Origin: Syntrophus sp964555065
GTDB lineage: Bacteria > Desulfobacterota > Syntrophia > Syntrophales > Syntrophaceae
Reading direction: 5' to 3'
DNA: 36,817 nucleotides
Assembly: GCA_964555065.1 (NCBI GenBank)
Contig: CAZKRB010000028.1
Location: forward strand, 1 to 36,817
In this document: piece after piece, positions 15,103-23,453 of the stretch
Position numbering within the stretch: position 1 is the first letter of the stretch
Layout: every line of letters starts with the position of its first letter
Translations under genes and position numbers: made by a program
Notes under the pieces: model-generated
What the model saw: the letters and a program-made list of their open reading frames with translations, nothing else
What the model was told of the DNA's origin: nothing
Databases searched by the model: none

Positions 15103-15450
15103 TTATCTCCCGGGCAGAATCAACCCCGAGTCTTTCTGGCGCTGCAGCTCCCTGGCCTCCGCGATCATGCTTTTCAGCGCCTGCTCCATGGCCTGGGGGA
15201 ATTTTTCCATCGCTTCTGCCAGCGTGGCTGCCTCGATCGGGCCCTGGATGGGGAGGGGGCCGTCGGGGGTCATGAACTGGGCCTGTCCCATGAAGAGGGG
15301 AGTGCGCGCGGAGTCATCCGTTCCGTCAGGTTTAACCGGGGTCAGCATGCGGATCGAACCGACGCGCAAATCGGTGAAGGAATCTTCCCGATACAGGTTC
15401 TCCGGGCTGAACCTGATTTCACTCAGTGGCATTTCATCAAAAGAATTCAC
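15103..15450 (-). CDS. conserved small protein of unknown function
   Basis: 115 residues from the GTG at 15450, which has GGGAGGG 8 nt upstream. An in-frame ATG at 15486 would add 12 residues. It starts MNSFDEMPLSEIRFSPENLY, followed by FTDLRVGSIRMLTPVKPDG. After a variable stretch comes GPLPIQGPIEAATLAEAMEK and a charged C-terminal helix. I recall similar proteins in Geobacter-like and Syntrophus-like deltaproteobacteria labelled only as cytoplasmic proteins, but I know no function. No signal, membrane segment or metal motif is visible. It is monocistronic with a good terminator. Confidence 0.75.
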   Translation of the reverse strand: MNSFDEMPLSEIRFSPENLYREDSFTDLRVGSIRMLTPVKPDGTDDSARTPLFMGQAQFMTPDGPLPIQGPIEAATLAEAMEKFPQAMEQALKSMIAEARELQRQKDSGLILPGR

Positions 15451-15748
15451 GACCTGTACCCTCCCTTTTTTTCTGGACTGCCGCACCGGCTCCTGAGGAT
15501 ATCCAGGGTCTGGAATGGGATCCGGTTCGCGGCTGGGCTGAGCTCAAGACAGCGGTGGCATCGCGTCTCCAGCGGAGTCGACAAGGCGCCAAGGCCGCCA
15601 ACGCGGAGCCCGCTCAGATTCAGAAAACGAAATCCCGACCTCCAATCAGGAAAAGCAACCCTATGGCAAACTTCCCCTTGCGTCAAGGGATTTTCAGTTT
15701 CGTTACGGAGATGTTTCCACTTCTTGCTCAGGAAGGGAGGAAAATCGG

Positions 15749-16519
15749 GTGGTTCCCTCTGTGCGTATAGGAACTTCCGGCTGGATTTATCCCCACTGGC
15801 AGGGGGTCTTTTATCCCGAGAGCTGTCCCAAGGGAAAATGGCTGGAGCATTATGCCCGGCATTTTGATGTCCTGGAGTTGAATGCCAGCTTCTATCGGCT
15901 GCCGGCGGGAGAAACGTTCCGAAAATGGAGACAACGGACGCCCGACGGATTTTCCTGGGCCGTCAAAATGAATCGGCACCTTACGCACCTCCGGCGGTTA
16001 AAAAACGCAGAGGAGCCGCTGCTCCGCTTTTATGAAGCCGCATCCGCCCTTGGCGAAAAGCTGGGGCCGGTCCTGATCCAGCTTCCACCCAGCCTGGTCT
16101 ACGATCGCTCACTGATCCGCAATTTTCTTGAGCTGCTGGACCCCGCGAAAAAGCATGCGATTGAAGTCCGCCACGTCTCCTGGATGCGGGAGGAGTTTCT
16201 CGATGCCCTCCGGGAGTTCAAGGTGGCCTTCTGCATCGCCGACACGGCCGGACGCTATCCCCTGCGGGTTGCCGTCACCGCGGATTTTGCCTATCTGCGC
16301 CTCCACGGATCGCGGGAGTTGTACGCCTCGCTGTATACGGAAGAAGAATTAAAGGGGTGGGCGGAGAAAATAATGGCATGGCCCTGTGAAACCTGGGTGT
16401 TTTTCGACAATGATTTTCAAGGCCATGCAGTCAAAAATGCCCTTCAGCTACGGAGAATCTGCGGCATGCCGCCGATAGGGGGGAAAGCCCGGGAGGATCC
16501 TGCCGGAAACGGAGCCTAG
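15749..16519 (+). CDS. DUF72 (YecE-like) family protein
   Basis: 256 residues from a GTG with AAGGGAGG about 9 nt upstream. The DUF72 TIM-barrel signatures are present: RIGTSGWIYPHWQGVFYPE, VLELNASFYRLP, FSWAVKMNRHLTHLRRL, LGPVLIQLPPSL, AIEVRHVSWM, FAYLRLHGSRELYAS and VFFDNDFQGHAVKNA. The family is widespread and its enzymatic role is not established; structural resemblance to sugar-isomerase type barrels has been noted. It lies alone, convergent with eno, with which it shares a bidirectional terminator. Confidence 0.92.
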   Translation: MVPSVRIGTSGWIYPHWQGVFYPESCPKGKWLEHYARHFDVLELNASFYRLPAGETFRKWRQRTPDGFSWAVKMNRHLTHLRRLKNAEEPLLRFYEAASALGEKLGPVLIQLPPSLVYDRSLIRNFLELLDPAKKHAIEVRHVSWMREEFLDALREFKVAFCIADTAGRYPLRVAVTADFAYLRLHGSRELYASLYTEEELKGWAEKIMAWPCETWVFFDNDFQGHAVKNALQLRRICGMPPIGGKAREDPAGNGA

Positions 16520-16547
16520 CGGCAACACTGCTGCGAGCAGCGAAGCT

Positions 16548-16594
16548 AAAAAACCCTGAAGACCGGGATTTTCCCTTCCCCGCCTTCAGGGTTT
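16548..16594. terminator. bidirectional intrinsic terminator (eno / DUF72 gene)
   Basis: AAACCCTGAAG (16551-16561) pairs perfectly over 11 bp with CTTCAGGGTTT (16584-16594). An inner GGGA/TCCC stem is nested. On the minus strand six T residues complete an excellent eno terminator. On the plus strand a T-rich run (CTCTTTCTTTTCTTTTT) follows. Confidence 0.8.
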
Positions 16595-16624
16595 CGCCTC
16601 TTTCTTTTCTTTTTCGGCAAGGTC

Positions 16625-17911
16625 CTACCGGATCGAGTAAAAGGCCGATCTGCCCCGATATACCGCACAGTCCCCTAGCTCTTCTTCAATGCGCAGCAGC
16701 TGATTGTACTTGGCCAGGCGTTCACTCCGGGAGAGGGAGCCGCTCTTAATCTGGCCGCAGTTGGCCGCAACGGCGACATCCGCCATGAAACTGTCCTCCG
16801 TTTCCCCCGACCGATGGGAAACAATGTTCGTGTAGCCCGCCTCTTTCGCGGTTTGAATCGTCTCCAGGGTTTCCGTGAGGGAGCCGATCTGATTCAGTTT
16901 GATCAGGATGGAGTTGGCGATTCCCTTGGAAATTCCCATTTCCAGGCGTTTCTTGTTGGTCACGAAGAGATCGTCGCCGACGATCTGAATCCTGGATCCC
17001 AGGGTTTGGGTGAGCGCCTTCCAGCCCTCCCAGTCGTCTTCCGCCAGGCCGTCTTCCAGAGAAATGATGGGGTAGCGGCTGACCAGATCCTCATAGAAAC
17101 GGATCATCTCTTCCGCCGTCTTTTCCGGATTTTTCTCCGCCGCCAGGAGGTATTTCCCCTTCTGATAAAAAGAGCTGGCAGCGGCATCCAGGGCGATCAG
17201 GATGTCCTTCCCCGGTTCGTAGCCTGCCCGGGAAATCGCCTCCATAATCACGGCCAGGGCTTCTTCATTGGAACTTAGGTTCGGGGCGAACCCCCCCTCA
17301 TCACCGACGGCCGTGTTATACCCCTTGCTTTTCAGAACGGCCCTGAGATTATGAAAAACTTCGGCGCTCATGCGCAGACCTTCCCGAAAGGTCGGAGCCC
17401 CCGCGGGCATGATCATGAATTCCTGGATGTCGACGTTGTTGTCGGCATGCTGGCCGCCATTGATGATGTTCATCATGGGAACGGGGATGTCTTTGGCCTG
17501 GACGCCTCCGAGGTACCGATAGAGGGGCAGCTCCAACGCCGCCGACGCCGCCTTGGCGCAGGCAAGGGAAACGCTGAGAATGGCGTTGGCGCCCAGGGCG
17601 CCTTTGTTTTCCGTGCCGTCCAGGGCGATCATCGCATAGTCGATCTCTCGCTGGCTGAGGCAATCCATGCCGACGATTTCCGGGGCGATCTTTTCGATGA
17701 CATTCTTGACCGCCTCCCTCACCCCTTTTCCCAGGTAGCGCTTCGGGTCCCCGTCCCTTAACTCGAGCATCTCGTGTTCCCCCGTTGAAGCTCCCGAAGG
17801 CACGGATGCCCGGCCGATAATTCCTGAAAGTAGGGAAACTTCCGCTTCCACGGTGGGGTTGCCTCTTGAATCCAATATTTCTCTTGCATGAACTTCAATG
17901 ATTTCAGTCAT
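16625..17911 (-). CDS. eno: enolase (phosphopyruvate hydratase)
   Basis: 428 residues, standard length. It interconverts 2-phosphoglycerate and phosphoenolpyruvate in glycolysis and gluconeogenesis, with Mg2+. Signatures are ILDSRGNPTVEAEV, SGASTGEHEMLELRDGD, NIINGGQHADNNVDIQEFMI, VGDEGGFAPNL, SLEDGLAEDDW (metal Glu/Asp), VGDDLFVTN, ILIKLNQIGSLTET and SHRSGETED. GGAGGTCAA precedes the ATG. It is monocistronic with its own promoter and terminator, divergent from ruvX. PEP from this reaction is also the phosphate donor for the EI encoded nearby. Confidence 0.98.
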   Translation of the reverse strand: MTEIIEVHAREILDSRGNPTVEAEVSLLSGIIGRASVPSGASTGEHEMLELRDGDPKRYLGKGVREAVKNVIEKIAPEIVGMDCLSQREIDYAMIALDGTENKGALGANAILSVSLACAKAASAALELPLYRYLGGVQAKDIPVPMMNIINGGQHADNNVDIQEFMIMPAGAPTFREGLRMSAEVFHNLRAVLKSKGYNTAVGDEGGFAPNLSSNEEALAVIMEAISRAGYEPGKDILIALDAAASSFYQKGKYLLAAEKNPEKTAEEMIRFYEDLVSRYPIISLEDGLAEDDWEGWKALTQTLGSRIQIVGDDLFVTNKKRLEMGISKGIANSILIKLNQIGSLTETLETIQTAKEAGYTNIVSHRSGETEDSFMADVAVAANCGQIKSGSLSRSERLAKYNQLLRIEEELGDCAVYRGRSAFYSIR

Positions 17912-17959
17912 TTGACCTCCAGAGTTGTGAAGCTGGCAATAATTAGTTAAACCTATGAA

Positions 17960-17988
17960 TCTATATCCTAGAAAGATAGAAGTTTCAA
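17960..17988 (-). promoter_or_regulatory. sigma-70 promoter for eno
   Basis: On the minus strand, TTGAAA (17988-17983), a 17-bp spacer and TATAGA (17965-17960) lie about 50 nt before the eno start, in an AT-rich stretch. Confidence 0.65.
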
Positions 17989-18126
17989 GAATGTTATGAA
18001 TCCCCCGCCTGCCATTCCTGAGAGAAGGGGGGTTGTCAAGTATTTGGGGGTGGATGGGACAGGTGCTTTTTCGGTTGCAAAGGGAAGACGGTCTTGTTAA
18101 GCAGTTCGCCGAAAAGGAGCTTCACC

Positions 18127-18570
18127 ATGCGCATCCTGGGTCTTGATTACGGGGATAAACGAATTGGGGTCGCCCTCTGTGACGAACTCGGATTGACGGC
18201 CCAGGGGTTGACCACGGTCATCAGGAAATCCTGGCGGGTCGACGTCGAAGCGATTGCCGCCCTGGTCAGAGCCTATGGTGTGGAAAAAATCGTGATCGGT
18301 TACCCGCTGAGGCTGGACGGAACGGAAGGAATTCAGTGTGAAAAAGTGGCCCGGTTTGCCCGCCGTCTGGAGGCGGCCCTGGATCTTACCGTGATCAAAT
18401 GGGATGAAACGCTGTCGACGAAGGAGGCCGAGGAGATCCTGGGCCGGTCCGGGGTTCCCCGCCGGAAAAGAAAAGAGGTGGTGGATCGACTGGCTGCCGG
18501 TCTGATTCTCCAGTCCTACCTGGACGCCCTGAGGAAAGAGAAACGTCCAACAAGAACCGAAAGGGAATAA
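18127..18570 (+). CDS. ruvX: Holliday junction resolvase-like / pre-16S rRNA nuclease
   Basis: 147 residues from the ATG at 18127, with AAGGAG 6 nt upstream; an in-frame start at 18094 would add 11 unlikely residues. It is a YqgF/RuvX RNase-H fold protein. The first catalytic Asp is in ILGLDYGDKRIGVALCD, then IVIGYPLRLDGTEG, a Glu-containing WDETLSTKEAEEIL, and the final DRLAAGLILQSYL motif. In E. coli YqgF processes the 5' end of 16S rRNA; the family was first proposed as Holliday-junction resolvases. It is followed after 5 nt by mltG, a common pairing. Confidence 0.93.
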   Translation: MRILGLDYGDKRIGVALCDELGLTAQGLTTVIRKSWRVDVEAIAALVRAYGVEKIVIGYPLRLDGTEGIQCEKVARFARRLEAALDLTVIKWDETLSTKEAEEILGRSGVPRRKRKEVVDRLAAGLILQSYLDALRKEKRPTRTERE

Positions 18571-18575
18571 GGGTC

Positions 18576-19601
18576 ATGACCCGAAAGAGAAGGTGCGCGA
18601 AGAGACAAGGCCGTTTGTCTGGAATGTTGTTCATCCTGGGTTGCATCCTGACGGCCTGGTTTCTTTCCTATATCGGCGGACCGGCCAACCCCTCCCTTTC
18701 GACGACCCTGGTGAGAATTCTCCCGGGGACCGGATTTGTAGAGGTCATCGACCAGCTTCATCAGGCGGGACTTGTCCGCAACCGGCCGTTCTTTGGCCTG
18801 CTGATTCTGTCCAAGGGGGCGGCAAGGCATTTGAGAGCCGGAGAATATGAATTTTCCGGCAGGATGACGCCCCTGACCATTGCCGACAAGCTCTCGCGCG
18901 GGGAGATCAAGGCGTGCAAAGTAACGGTTCCGGAAGATTGGAATGTGAAGGAGATTGCCGCCCATCTGGCCGGCCTGCATCTGGTGGATGAAAAACTTTT
19001 TCTGTCCCTGGCAACAGACCGGGCCTTTCTGCGCAGTTTGGGGATCGACGGAGCCAGTGTGGAGGGATACCTCTACCCGGACACCTATTTTTTTGATTCG
19101 ACCGTCACTCCGGGGCAGATTATCCGCCGCATGGTGGAACAGTTCCGGAGGGAAGTGACTCCGGAGATGAGCGACCGGGCCCGCCGGCTGGGCCTGACCA
19201 TGACTGAGTTTGTCACGCTGGCTTCCCTCATCGGCAAGGAGACGGGCTGCCAGGCGGAGAAACCGCTGATTGCCGCGGTCTTCTACAACCGCCTGAAAAA
19301 GGGCATGCGGCTGCAAAGTGATCCCACGGCAGTCTACCACCTGGCGCCCTTTGAAGGAAAGATCACCCGTCGGCATCTGCTGCTGCCGACGCCTTACAAT
19401 ACCTACCAAATTGGGGGATTGCCGCCCGGTCCGATCGCCAATCCGGGCAAGGATTCTCTCCAGGCTGCCCTCCATCCCGCCAAAGTCGATTACCTTTATT
19501 TCGTTTCCAATGATAACGGTTCTCACCGGTTCTCCTCCACGCTGGAGGAGCATAATCAGGCTGTGGTAAGATATCGACTTGCAAAGGAAAAAGACGAGTG
19601 A
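18576..19601 (+). CDS. mltG: endolytic murein transglycosylase MltG
   Basis: 341 residues. Basic N-terminus and one transmembrane segment (about 12-30), then a periplasmic domain with a LysM-like subdomain and the YceG catalytic domain. The catalytic Glu is Glu222 in LASLIGKETG, close to E. coli Glu218. Further signatures are VEGYLYPDTYFF, AAVFYNRLKKGMRLQSDPT, YNTYQIGGLPPGPIANPG and YLYFVSNDNGSHRF. MltG cleaves nascent glycan strands at the inner membrane and is proposed to terminate glycan growth. Its position just before the dcw cluster fits this. Confidence 0.95.
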   Translation: MTRKRRCAKRQGRLSGMLFILGCILTAWFLSYIGGPANPSLSTTLVRILPGTGFVEVIDQLHQAGLVRNRPFFGLLILSKGAARHLRAGEYEFSGRMTPLTIADKLSRGEIKACKVTVPEDWNVKEIAAHLAGLHLVDEKLFLSLATDRAFLRSLGIDGASVEGYLYPDTYFFDSTVTPGQIIRRMVEQFRREVTPEMSDRARRLGLTMTEFVTLASLIGKETGCQAEKPLIAAVFYNRLKKGMRLQSDPTAVYHLAPFEGKITRRHLLLPTPYNTYQIGGLPPGPIANPGKDSLQAALHPAKVDYLYFVSNDNGSHRFSSTLEEHNQAVVRYRLAKEKDE

Positions 19602-19608
19602 TTTTTTC

Positions 19609-19637
19609 TTGACAAACCGAAAACCCCTCTTTATATT
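19609..19637 (+). promoter_or_regulatory. sigma-70 promoter of the dcw cluster (Pmra)
   Basis: TTGACA (19609-19614), exactly 17 bp, then TATATT (19632-19637): one of the best promoter matches in the window. The expected transcript start is near 19644, immediately before the GTGG repeats. Confidence 0.8.
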
Positions 19638-19646
19638 TGTCACTTG

Positions 19647-19681
19647 GTGGAGTAAAGTGGTTTGTTAGTGGCTTTTTGTGG
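19647..19681 (+). promoter_or_regulatory. MraZ operator: four phased GTGG repeats
   Basis: GTGG occurs at 19647, 19657, 19668 and 19678, steps of 10, 11 and 10 bp, one helical turn each. They lie between the promoter and the mraZ start. MraZ binds similarly phased G-rich direct repeats upstream of its own gene in E. coli and Mollicutes, so this is very probably the autoregulatory site. The last repeat adjoins the mraZ Shine-Dalgarno. Confidence 0.8.
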
Positions 19682-19695
19682 AGGGGGAGAGCGGA

Positions 19696-20142
19696 ATGGC
19701 CGGTTTCCGGGGAGAGTATTCCCACACCATCGATGAAAAAGGGCGGATCATTTTTCCGGCGAAGCTGCGAGAGGTTCTGGCCGCGAATTATGACAATCGC
19801 CTAATCATCACCAAGTGGGACGGCTATCTGATGGTTTTTCCGGAAAAGGAGTGGGAACTCATCGAAGAAAAAGCTCGGCGGCACCCTCTCCTGAAAAAGA
19901 CTTCCCGGTCTTTTCAGCGTTTTTTCATGGCCGGCGCCGCGAGCTGCACCATCGACGCTCAGGGGCGAGTGCTGATTCCGCCCAACCTTCGCGCCTATGC
20001 CAAACTGGAAAAAGATATCGTCCTGGCCGGTATGTTGGGGGTCATTGAGATCTGGAACAAGGATCTCTACGAAGCCGATTGCCAGGCTTCTTCTGGGAGT
20101 CTCGACGAATTCGGCGATTACATGACGGAACTCGGCCTCTGA
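19696..20142 (+). CDS. mraZ: transcriptional regulator MraZ
   Basis: 148 residues from the ATG at 19696, preceded by GGAGGGGGAGAGCGGA; a GTG at 19678 is in frame but is part of the operator. Two SpoVT/AbrB-type half domains are visible: FRGEYSHTIDEKGRIIFPAKLR (N) and AASCTIDAQGRVLIPPNLR (C), both with the DxxGR motif that forms the ring-shaped DNA-binding surface. MraZ is a ring-forming repressor of its own promoter that controls the dcw cluster. One base separates its stop from the rsmH ATG. Confidence 0.96.
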   Translation: MAGFRGEYSHTIDEKGRIIFPAKLREVLAANYDNRLIITKWDGYLMVFPEKEWELIEEKARRHPLLKKTSRSFQRFFMAGAASCTIDAQGRVLIPPNLRAYAKLEKDIVLAGMLGVIEIWNKDLYEADCQASSGSLDEFGDYMTELGL

Positions 20143-20143
20143 G

Positions 20144-21091
20144 ATGTCTGCCGAAGAGGATGCCTATCATGAGCCTGTTCTTCTGGAAGAGGCCGTTGCT
20201 TCCCTGGAGTGCCACGGCGGGGGAATCTACGTGGATGGAACAGTCGGTGGTGGAGGGCACGCCGCTCTCATCCTGGAGCGGTCCGAACCTGATGGGTTTC
20301 TCCTGGGAATGGATGTGGACAGCGATGCCCTGCAGGCCGCCCAGAGGCGTCTGGCGGCTTTCGGGCGGCGAAAAAGACTCGTCAAGGCGAACTATGCGGA
20401 CCTGCGGCAGTTGCTTCTGGAAGAGAACATTTCGCAGGTTGACGGCATCCTGCTGGATCTCGGGGTATCTTCCCATCAGTTGGATGCGGCGGAACGCGGC
20501 TTCAGTTTTCTAAAGGATGGGCCGCTGGATATGCGCATGGACAGGCAAAGCGGTCGCAGCGCTTTCGAAGTGGTCCATACCGCTTCGGAGCTGGAATTAA
20601 AGGAAATCATAAGAAAATACGGTGAAGAAATCATGGCCGGTCGAATTGCCAGGGCGATCGCCGCGAAAAGAAGAGAGGTCCCCATCCGGACGACGGTGCA
20701 GCTTGCCGCCGTTGTTGCGGGCGCCCTGCCTGCGGCCGCTCGGCATAAAAAAATTCATCCCGCCACCCGCACCTTCCAGGCCCTGCGGATCTATGTGAAT
20801 AAAGAACTGGCGAACCTTTATCGGGTCATTCAAGACGGCGTCGATTGCCTTAAACCGGGGGGGCGGTTTTCCATTATCTCCTTTCATTCCCTGGAGGACG
20901 GCCTCGTAAAAAACAGCTTCCGTTCCTTGGAGAAAGGGTGTATCTGTCCGGCCGATATCCCCCTTTGCACCTGCGGTCAAATCCCTCGGCTGAAGGTCCT
21001 TACCCGGAAACCCGTTTCGCCATCGCCGGAAGAGGTGGCTGCCAATCCCCGGTCGCGCAGCGCGAGACTGCGAACTGCAGAAAGGATTTAG
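20144..21091 (+). CDS. rsmH: 16S rRNA (cytosine(1402)-N4)-methyltransferase
   Basis: 315 residues (formerly MraW). The SAM-binding signatures are YHEPVLLEEAV, YVDGTVGGGGHAALIL and LLGMDVDSDAL. DGILLDLGVSSHQLDAAERG, GPLDMRMD, RTFQALRIYVNKEL and FSIISFHSLEDGLVK follow. It N4-methylates the same nucleotide, C1402, that RsmI 2'-O-methylates, so both halves of that modification are in this window. A late Cys cluster, CICPADIPLCTC, is typical. Its start is coupled to mraZ. Confidence 0.97.
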   Translation: MSAEEDAYHEPVLLEEAVASLECHGGGIYVDGTVGGGGHAALILERSEPDGFLLGMDVDSDALQAAQRRLAAFGRRKRLVKANYADLRQLLLEENISQVDGILLDLGVSSHQLDAAERGFSFLKDGPLDMRMDRQSGRSAFEVVHTASELELKEIIRKYGEEIMAGRIARAIAAKRREVPIRTTVQLAAVVAGALPAAARHKKIHPATRTFQALRIYVNKELANLYRVIQDGVDCLKPGGRFSIISFHSLEDGLVKNSFRSLEKGCICPADIPLCTCGQIPRLKVLTRKPVSPSPEEVAANPRSRSARLRTAERI

Positions 21092-21094
21092 AGC

Positions 21095-21439
21095 GTGCCG
21101 GCTGAAGAAACCCCCGATCTGACCTCTCCGCCGGAATCTCCGGAGCCCAAACCGCCCCGGGGACTGAAATATTCATCCCTGATGATCGGAGCCTTTGTCC
21201 TGATGGGGGTGGCCCTGGTGTATGTCTGGTCGCACCTGCGGATGACGGATTTGGAGTATAAGGTTGCCGAGGAGATGAACCGGAAGGAACAGCTCCTGGA
21301 AGAGCAGCGGAAATTGAAGGTTGAGGTCGCGACGCTAAAGACGCCGAACCGGATAGAGTCGATTGCCAGAGAAAAACTGAAGATGGTGTACCCTCAGAGA
21401 GAACAGATCATCCATTTAGAGAATGGGGATAAGCGATGA
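21095..21439 (+). CDS. ftsL: cell division protein FtsL
   Basis: 114 residues from a GTG with AAAGGA upstream. Bitopic layout: a Pro-rich cytoplasmic N-terminus, one transmembrane segment (about 27-46), and a periplasmic coiled coil (EYKVAEEMNRKEQLLEEQRK), ending with the IESIAREKLKMVYP motif common in FtsL-type proteins. FtsL with FtsB and FtsQ activates FtsWI at the septum. Position between rsmH and ftsI supports the call as much as the sequence. It overlaps ftsI by 4 nt. Confidence 0.88.
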   Translation: MPAEETPDLTSPPESPEPKPPRGLKYSSLMIGAFVLMGVALVYVWSHLRMTDLEYKVAEEMNRKEQLLEEQRKLKVEVATLKTPNRIESIAREKLKMVYPQREQIIHLENGDKR

Positions 21440-23439
21440 GTTCGGAATCTGAAAAGTGGCTTAAATTTCGCCTGATTACTTTGCTGGTCTTCTTTGTGAT
21501 CCTCTTTGTTGCCCTTTTTTCCCGGGCGCTGCATCTGCAAATCATGTCCGGGGAGGTTTTGAAGGACCTGGCGGAGAGACAGCATACCAAGACCCTGCTT
21601 CTGCCGCCGGAGCGGGGGATCATCTTCGACCGAAACGGGGAAAAGCTTGCGGCAAGTCTGCAGGTGGATTCGGTCTGTGCCGATCCCTCAAAAATGGCAA
21701 AACCGGCCAAAGTGGCGGAGAAGATCGCCTCCCTGCTCAAGATCGATCGGCAGGTCGTGATGGGGAAGCTTCTCCATGCGAAAAAATTCTGTTGGATTGC
21801 CCGCAGAATTCCCGCGGAACTCGCCGAGCAGGTGGAGGAGGCAAAAATCGAGGGGATTTTCCTGGTCAAGGAGCCGAAGAGATTTTATCCCAACGGAGAG
21901 CTGGCCGGTCAGCTGGTCGGGCTGGTCGGGCTGGATTCGGTCGGACTGGAGGGGCTGGAGAACAGGTATGATCAGTACCTCAAGGGGATACCTGAAAAAT
22001 TGGTCTGGACGAGGGATGCGAAAGGGAAAATTCTCTATCCCCGGGTGGAAGAAGCGGCGGTTTCTTCCGATGAAAGCATGAACCTGGTTCTCACCATCGA
22101 CAACCGGATCCAGCACCTTGTTGAATCCCAGCTTAAAGCCGCCGTTAAGGAAAAAGGCGCCAAAGGCGGACTGGCGATTGTGATGGATCCGAAAACCGGT
22201 GAAATCCTGGCGCTGGCAAACTCTCCGAGCTTCGATCCCAATGTCTTGCTGAGCGTCTCTCCGGAAAATAAGAAAAATAAAGCCATTACGGATTGTTTTG
22301 ATCCCGGATCCACCTTCAAGCCCTTTTTGGTCGCCGCGGCCCTGGAAGAAAAGGTGGTGCGGGAAAATACCCGGTTTTACTGTGAGAACGGAGCTTATGC
22401 CGTCGCCAACCGAGTGATTCATGAAGCCAACCACAAGCGTCACGGCACGCTCACCGTTCATGACATCCTCAAGTATTCCAGCAATATCGGATCAGCCAAG
22501 ATCGGGGAAAGGCTGGGCAAAGAGAAATTTTACTCTTATATCCGCAGCTTCGGCTTCGGCGCGAAGACCGGGGTCGATCTGCCGGGGGAAATTCCGGGGT
22601 TGCTCCGCCCCGTGCAGGACTGGACACGGGTGGATACGACCAACATCGCTTTCGGGCAGGGGGTCTCTGTAACGGCCATTCAATTGATTAACGCCCTCTC
22701 CACGATTGCCAATCAAGGGACGATGATGAAGCCCTATGTCGTCAAGGCAGTGGTGGACAAGAAAGGGCAGATCGTCCACAACTATTCGCCGACGGTGGTT
22801 AGAAGGGTCATTTCCCCGGATACGGCCAGGCGTTTGACCTCCATGATGACGGACGTGGTCGGGGAGGAGGACGGCACGGGAAAGAATGCAAGGATCGAGA
22901 GTGTCTCCGTTGCCGGCAAGACGGGAACCTCGCAGAAATTTGATTTTGCCCGGCATGCCTATTCCTCGGAACGGGTCAGGACCTCCTTCATGGGATTTTT
23001 CCCTGCTGAGGACCCCCAGGTCGCCATTCTGGTCATTCTGGACGAACCGCAGAAGGATCGCTGGGGCGGGGTTGCTTCCGCTCCCGTTTTCAAGGCTATC
23101 GGCGAACAGATCCTGACCTGCTTTAAAACCAATATTCGTCCGAATCCCCTTCCGGAAACGGAACGGGAAAAAACCCGTGACAACGACGGGGTCAAGCTGA
23201 GTCTCGTGTCGGCTTCCACGGTAATGAATGCCGCTGCAGAGGCGAATCTGGAGGAGAGTGAGTCGCTGATGCCCGATTTCCGCGGCCTCAGCATTCGGGA
23301 TGTCCTGCGGAAAGCTAAAAAGAGAGGCCTTGAAGTCAAGGTGACGGGCAATGGCTGGGCGACAGCGCAGAACCCGGCCCCGGGCACGCCTCTCAGGCGC
23401 TTAAACACCTGTTCCGTACTCTTCAGTCACGGAAATTAA
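21436..23439 (+). CDS. ftsI: septal peptidoglycan transpeptidase (PBP3) with C-terminal PASTA domain
   Basis: 667 residues, longer than E. coli FtsI (588). An N-terminal transmembrane anchor (about 12-32) precedes the pedestal domain (PERGIIFDRNGEKLA) and the transpeptidase domain. The three active-site motifs are intact: STFK with nucleophile Ser292, SSN at 348-350 and KTG at 495-497. The final ~55 residues, from LMPDFRGLSIRDVLRKAKKR, read as one PASTA domain. FtsI crosslinks septal peptidoglycan with FtsW. A PASTA-bearing FtsI is known in some Gram-negative deltaproteobacteria and common in Gram-positives. It is 14 nt from murE. Confidence 0.95.
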   Translation: MSSESEKWLKFRLITLLVFFVILFVALFSRALHLQIMSGEVLKDLAERQHTKTLLLPPERGIIFDRNGEKLAASLQVDSVCADPSKMAKPAKVAEKIASLLKIDRQVVMGKLLHAKKFCWIARRIPAELAEQVEEAKIEGIFLVKEPKRFYPNGELAGQLVGLVGLDSVGLEGLENRYDQYLKGIPEKLVWTRDAKGKILYPRVEEAAVSSDESMNLVLTIDNRIQHLVESQLKAAVKEKGAKGGLAIVMDPKTGEILALANSPSFDPNVLLSVSPENKKNKAITDCFDPGSTFKPFLVAAALEEKVVRENTRFYCENGAYAVANRVIHEANHKRHGTLTVHDILKYSSNIGSAKIGERLGKEKFYSYIRSFGFGAKTGVDLPGEIPGLLRPVQDWTRVDTTNIAFGQGVSVTAIQLINALSTIANQGTMMKPYVVKAVVDKKGQIVHNYSPTVVRRVISPDTARRLTSMMTDVVGEEDGTGKNARIESVSVAGKTGTSQKFDFARHAYSSERVRTSFMGFFPAEDPQVAILVILDEPQKDRWGGVASAPVFKAIGEQILTCFKTNIRPNPLPETEREKTRDNDGVKLSLVSASTVMNAAAEANLEESESLMPDFRGLSIRDVLRKAKKRGLEVKVTGNGWATAQNPAPGTPLRRLNTCSVLFSHGN

Positions 23440-23453
23440 AAGGCCCGTCAGTG

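Noticed and set aside
15070..15867. 265-codon frame spanning the small leftward gene and the DUF72 start
   Set aside because: It conflicts with two supported genes and its protein is Arg/Gly/Ser-rich shadow sequence.
18516..19643. Long open frame antisense to mltG
   Set aside because: Shadow frame of a confidently identified gene, with no family resemblance.
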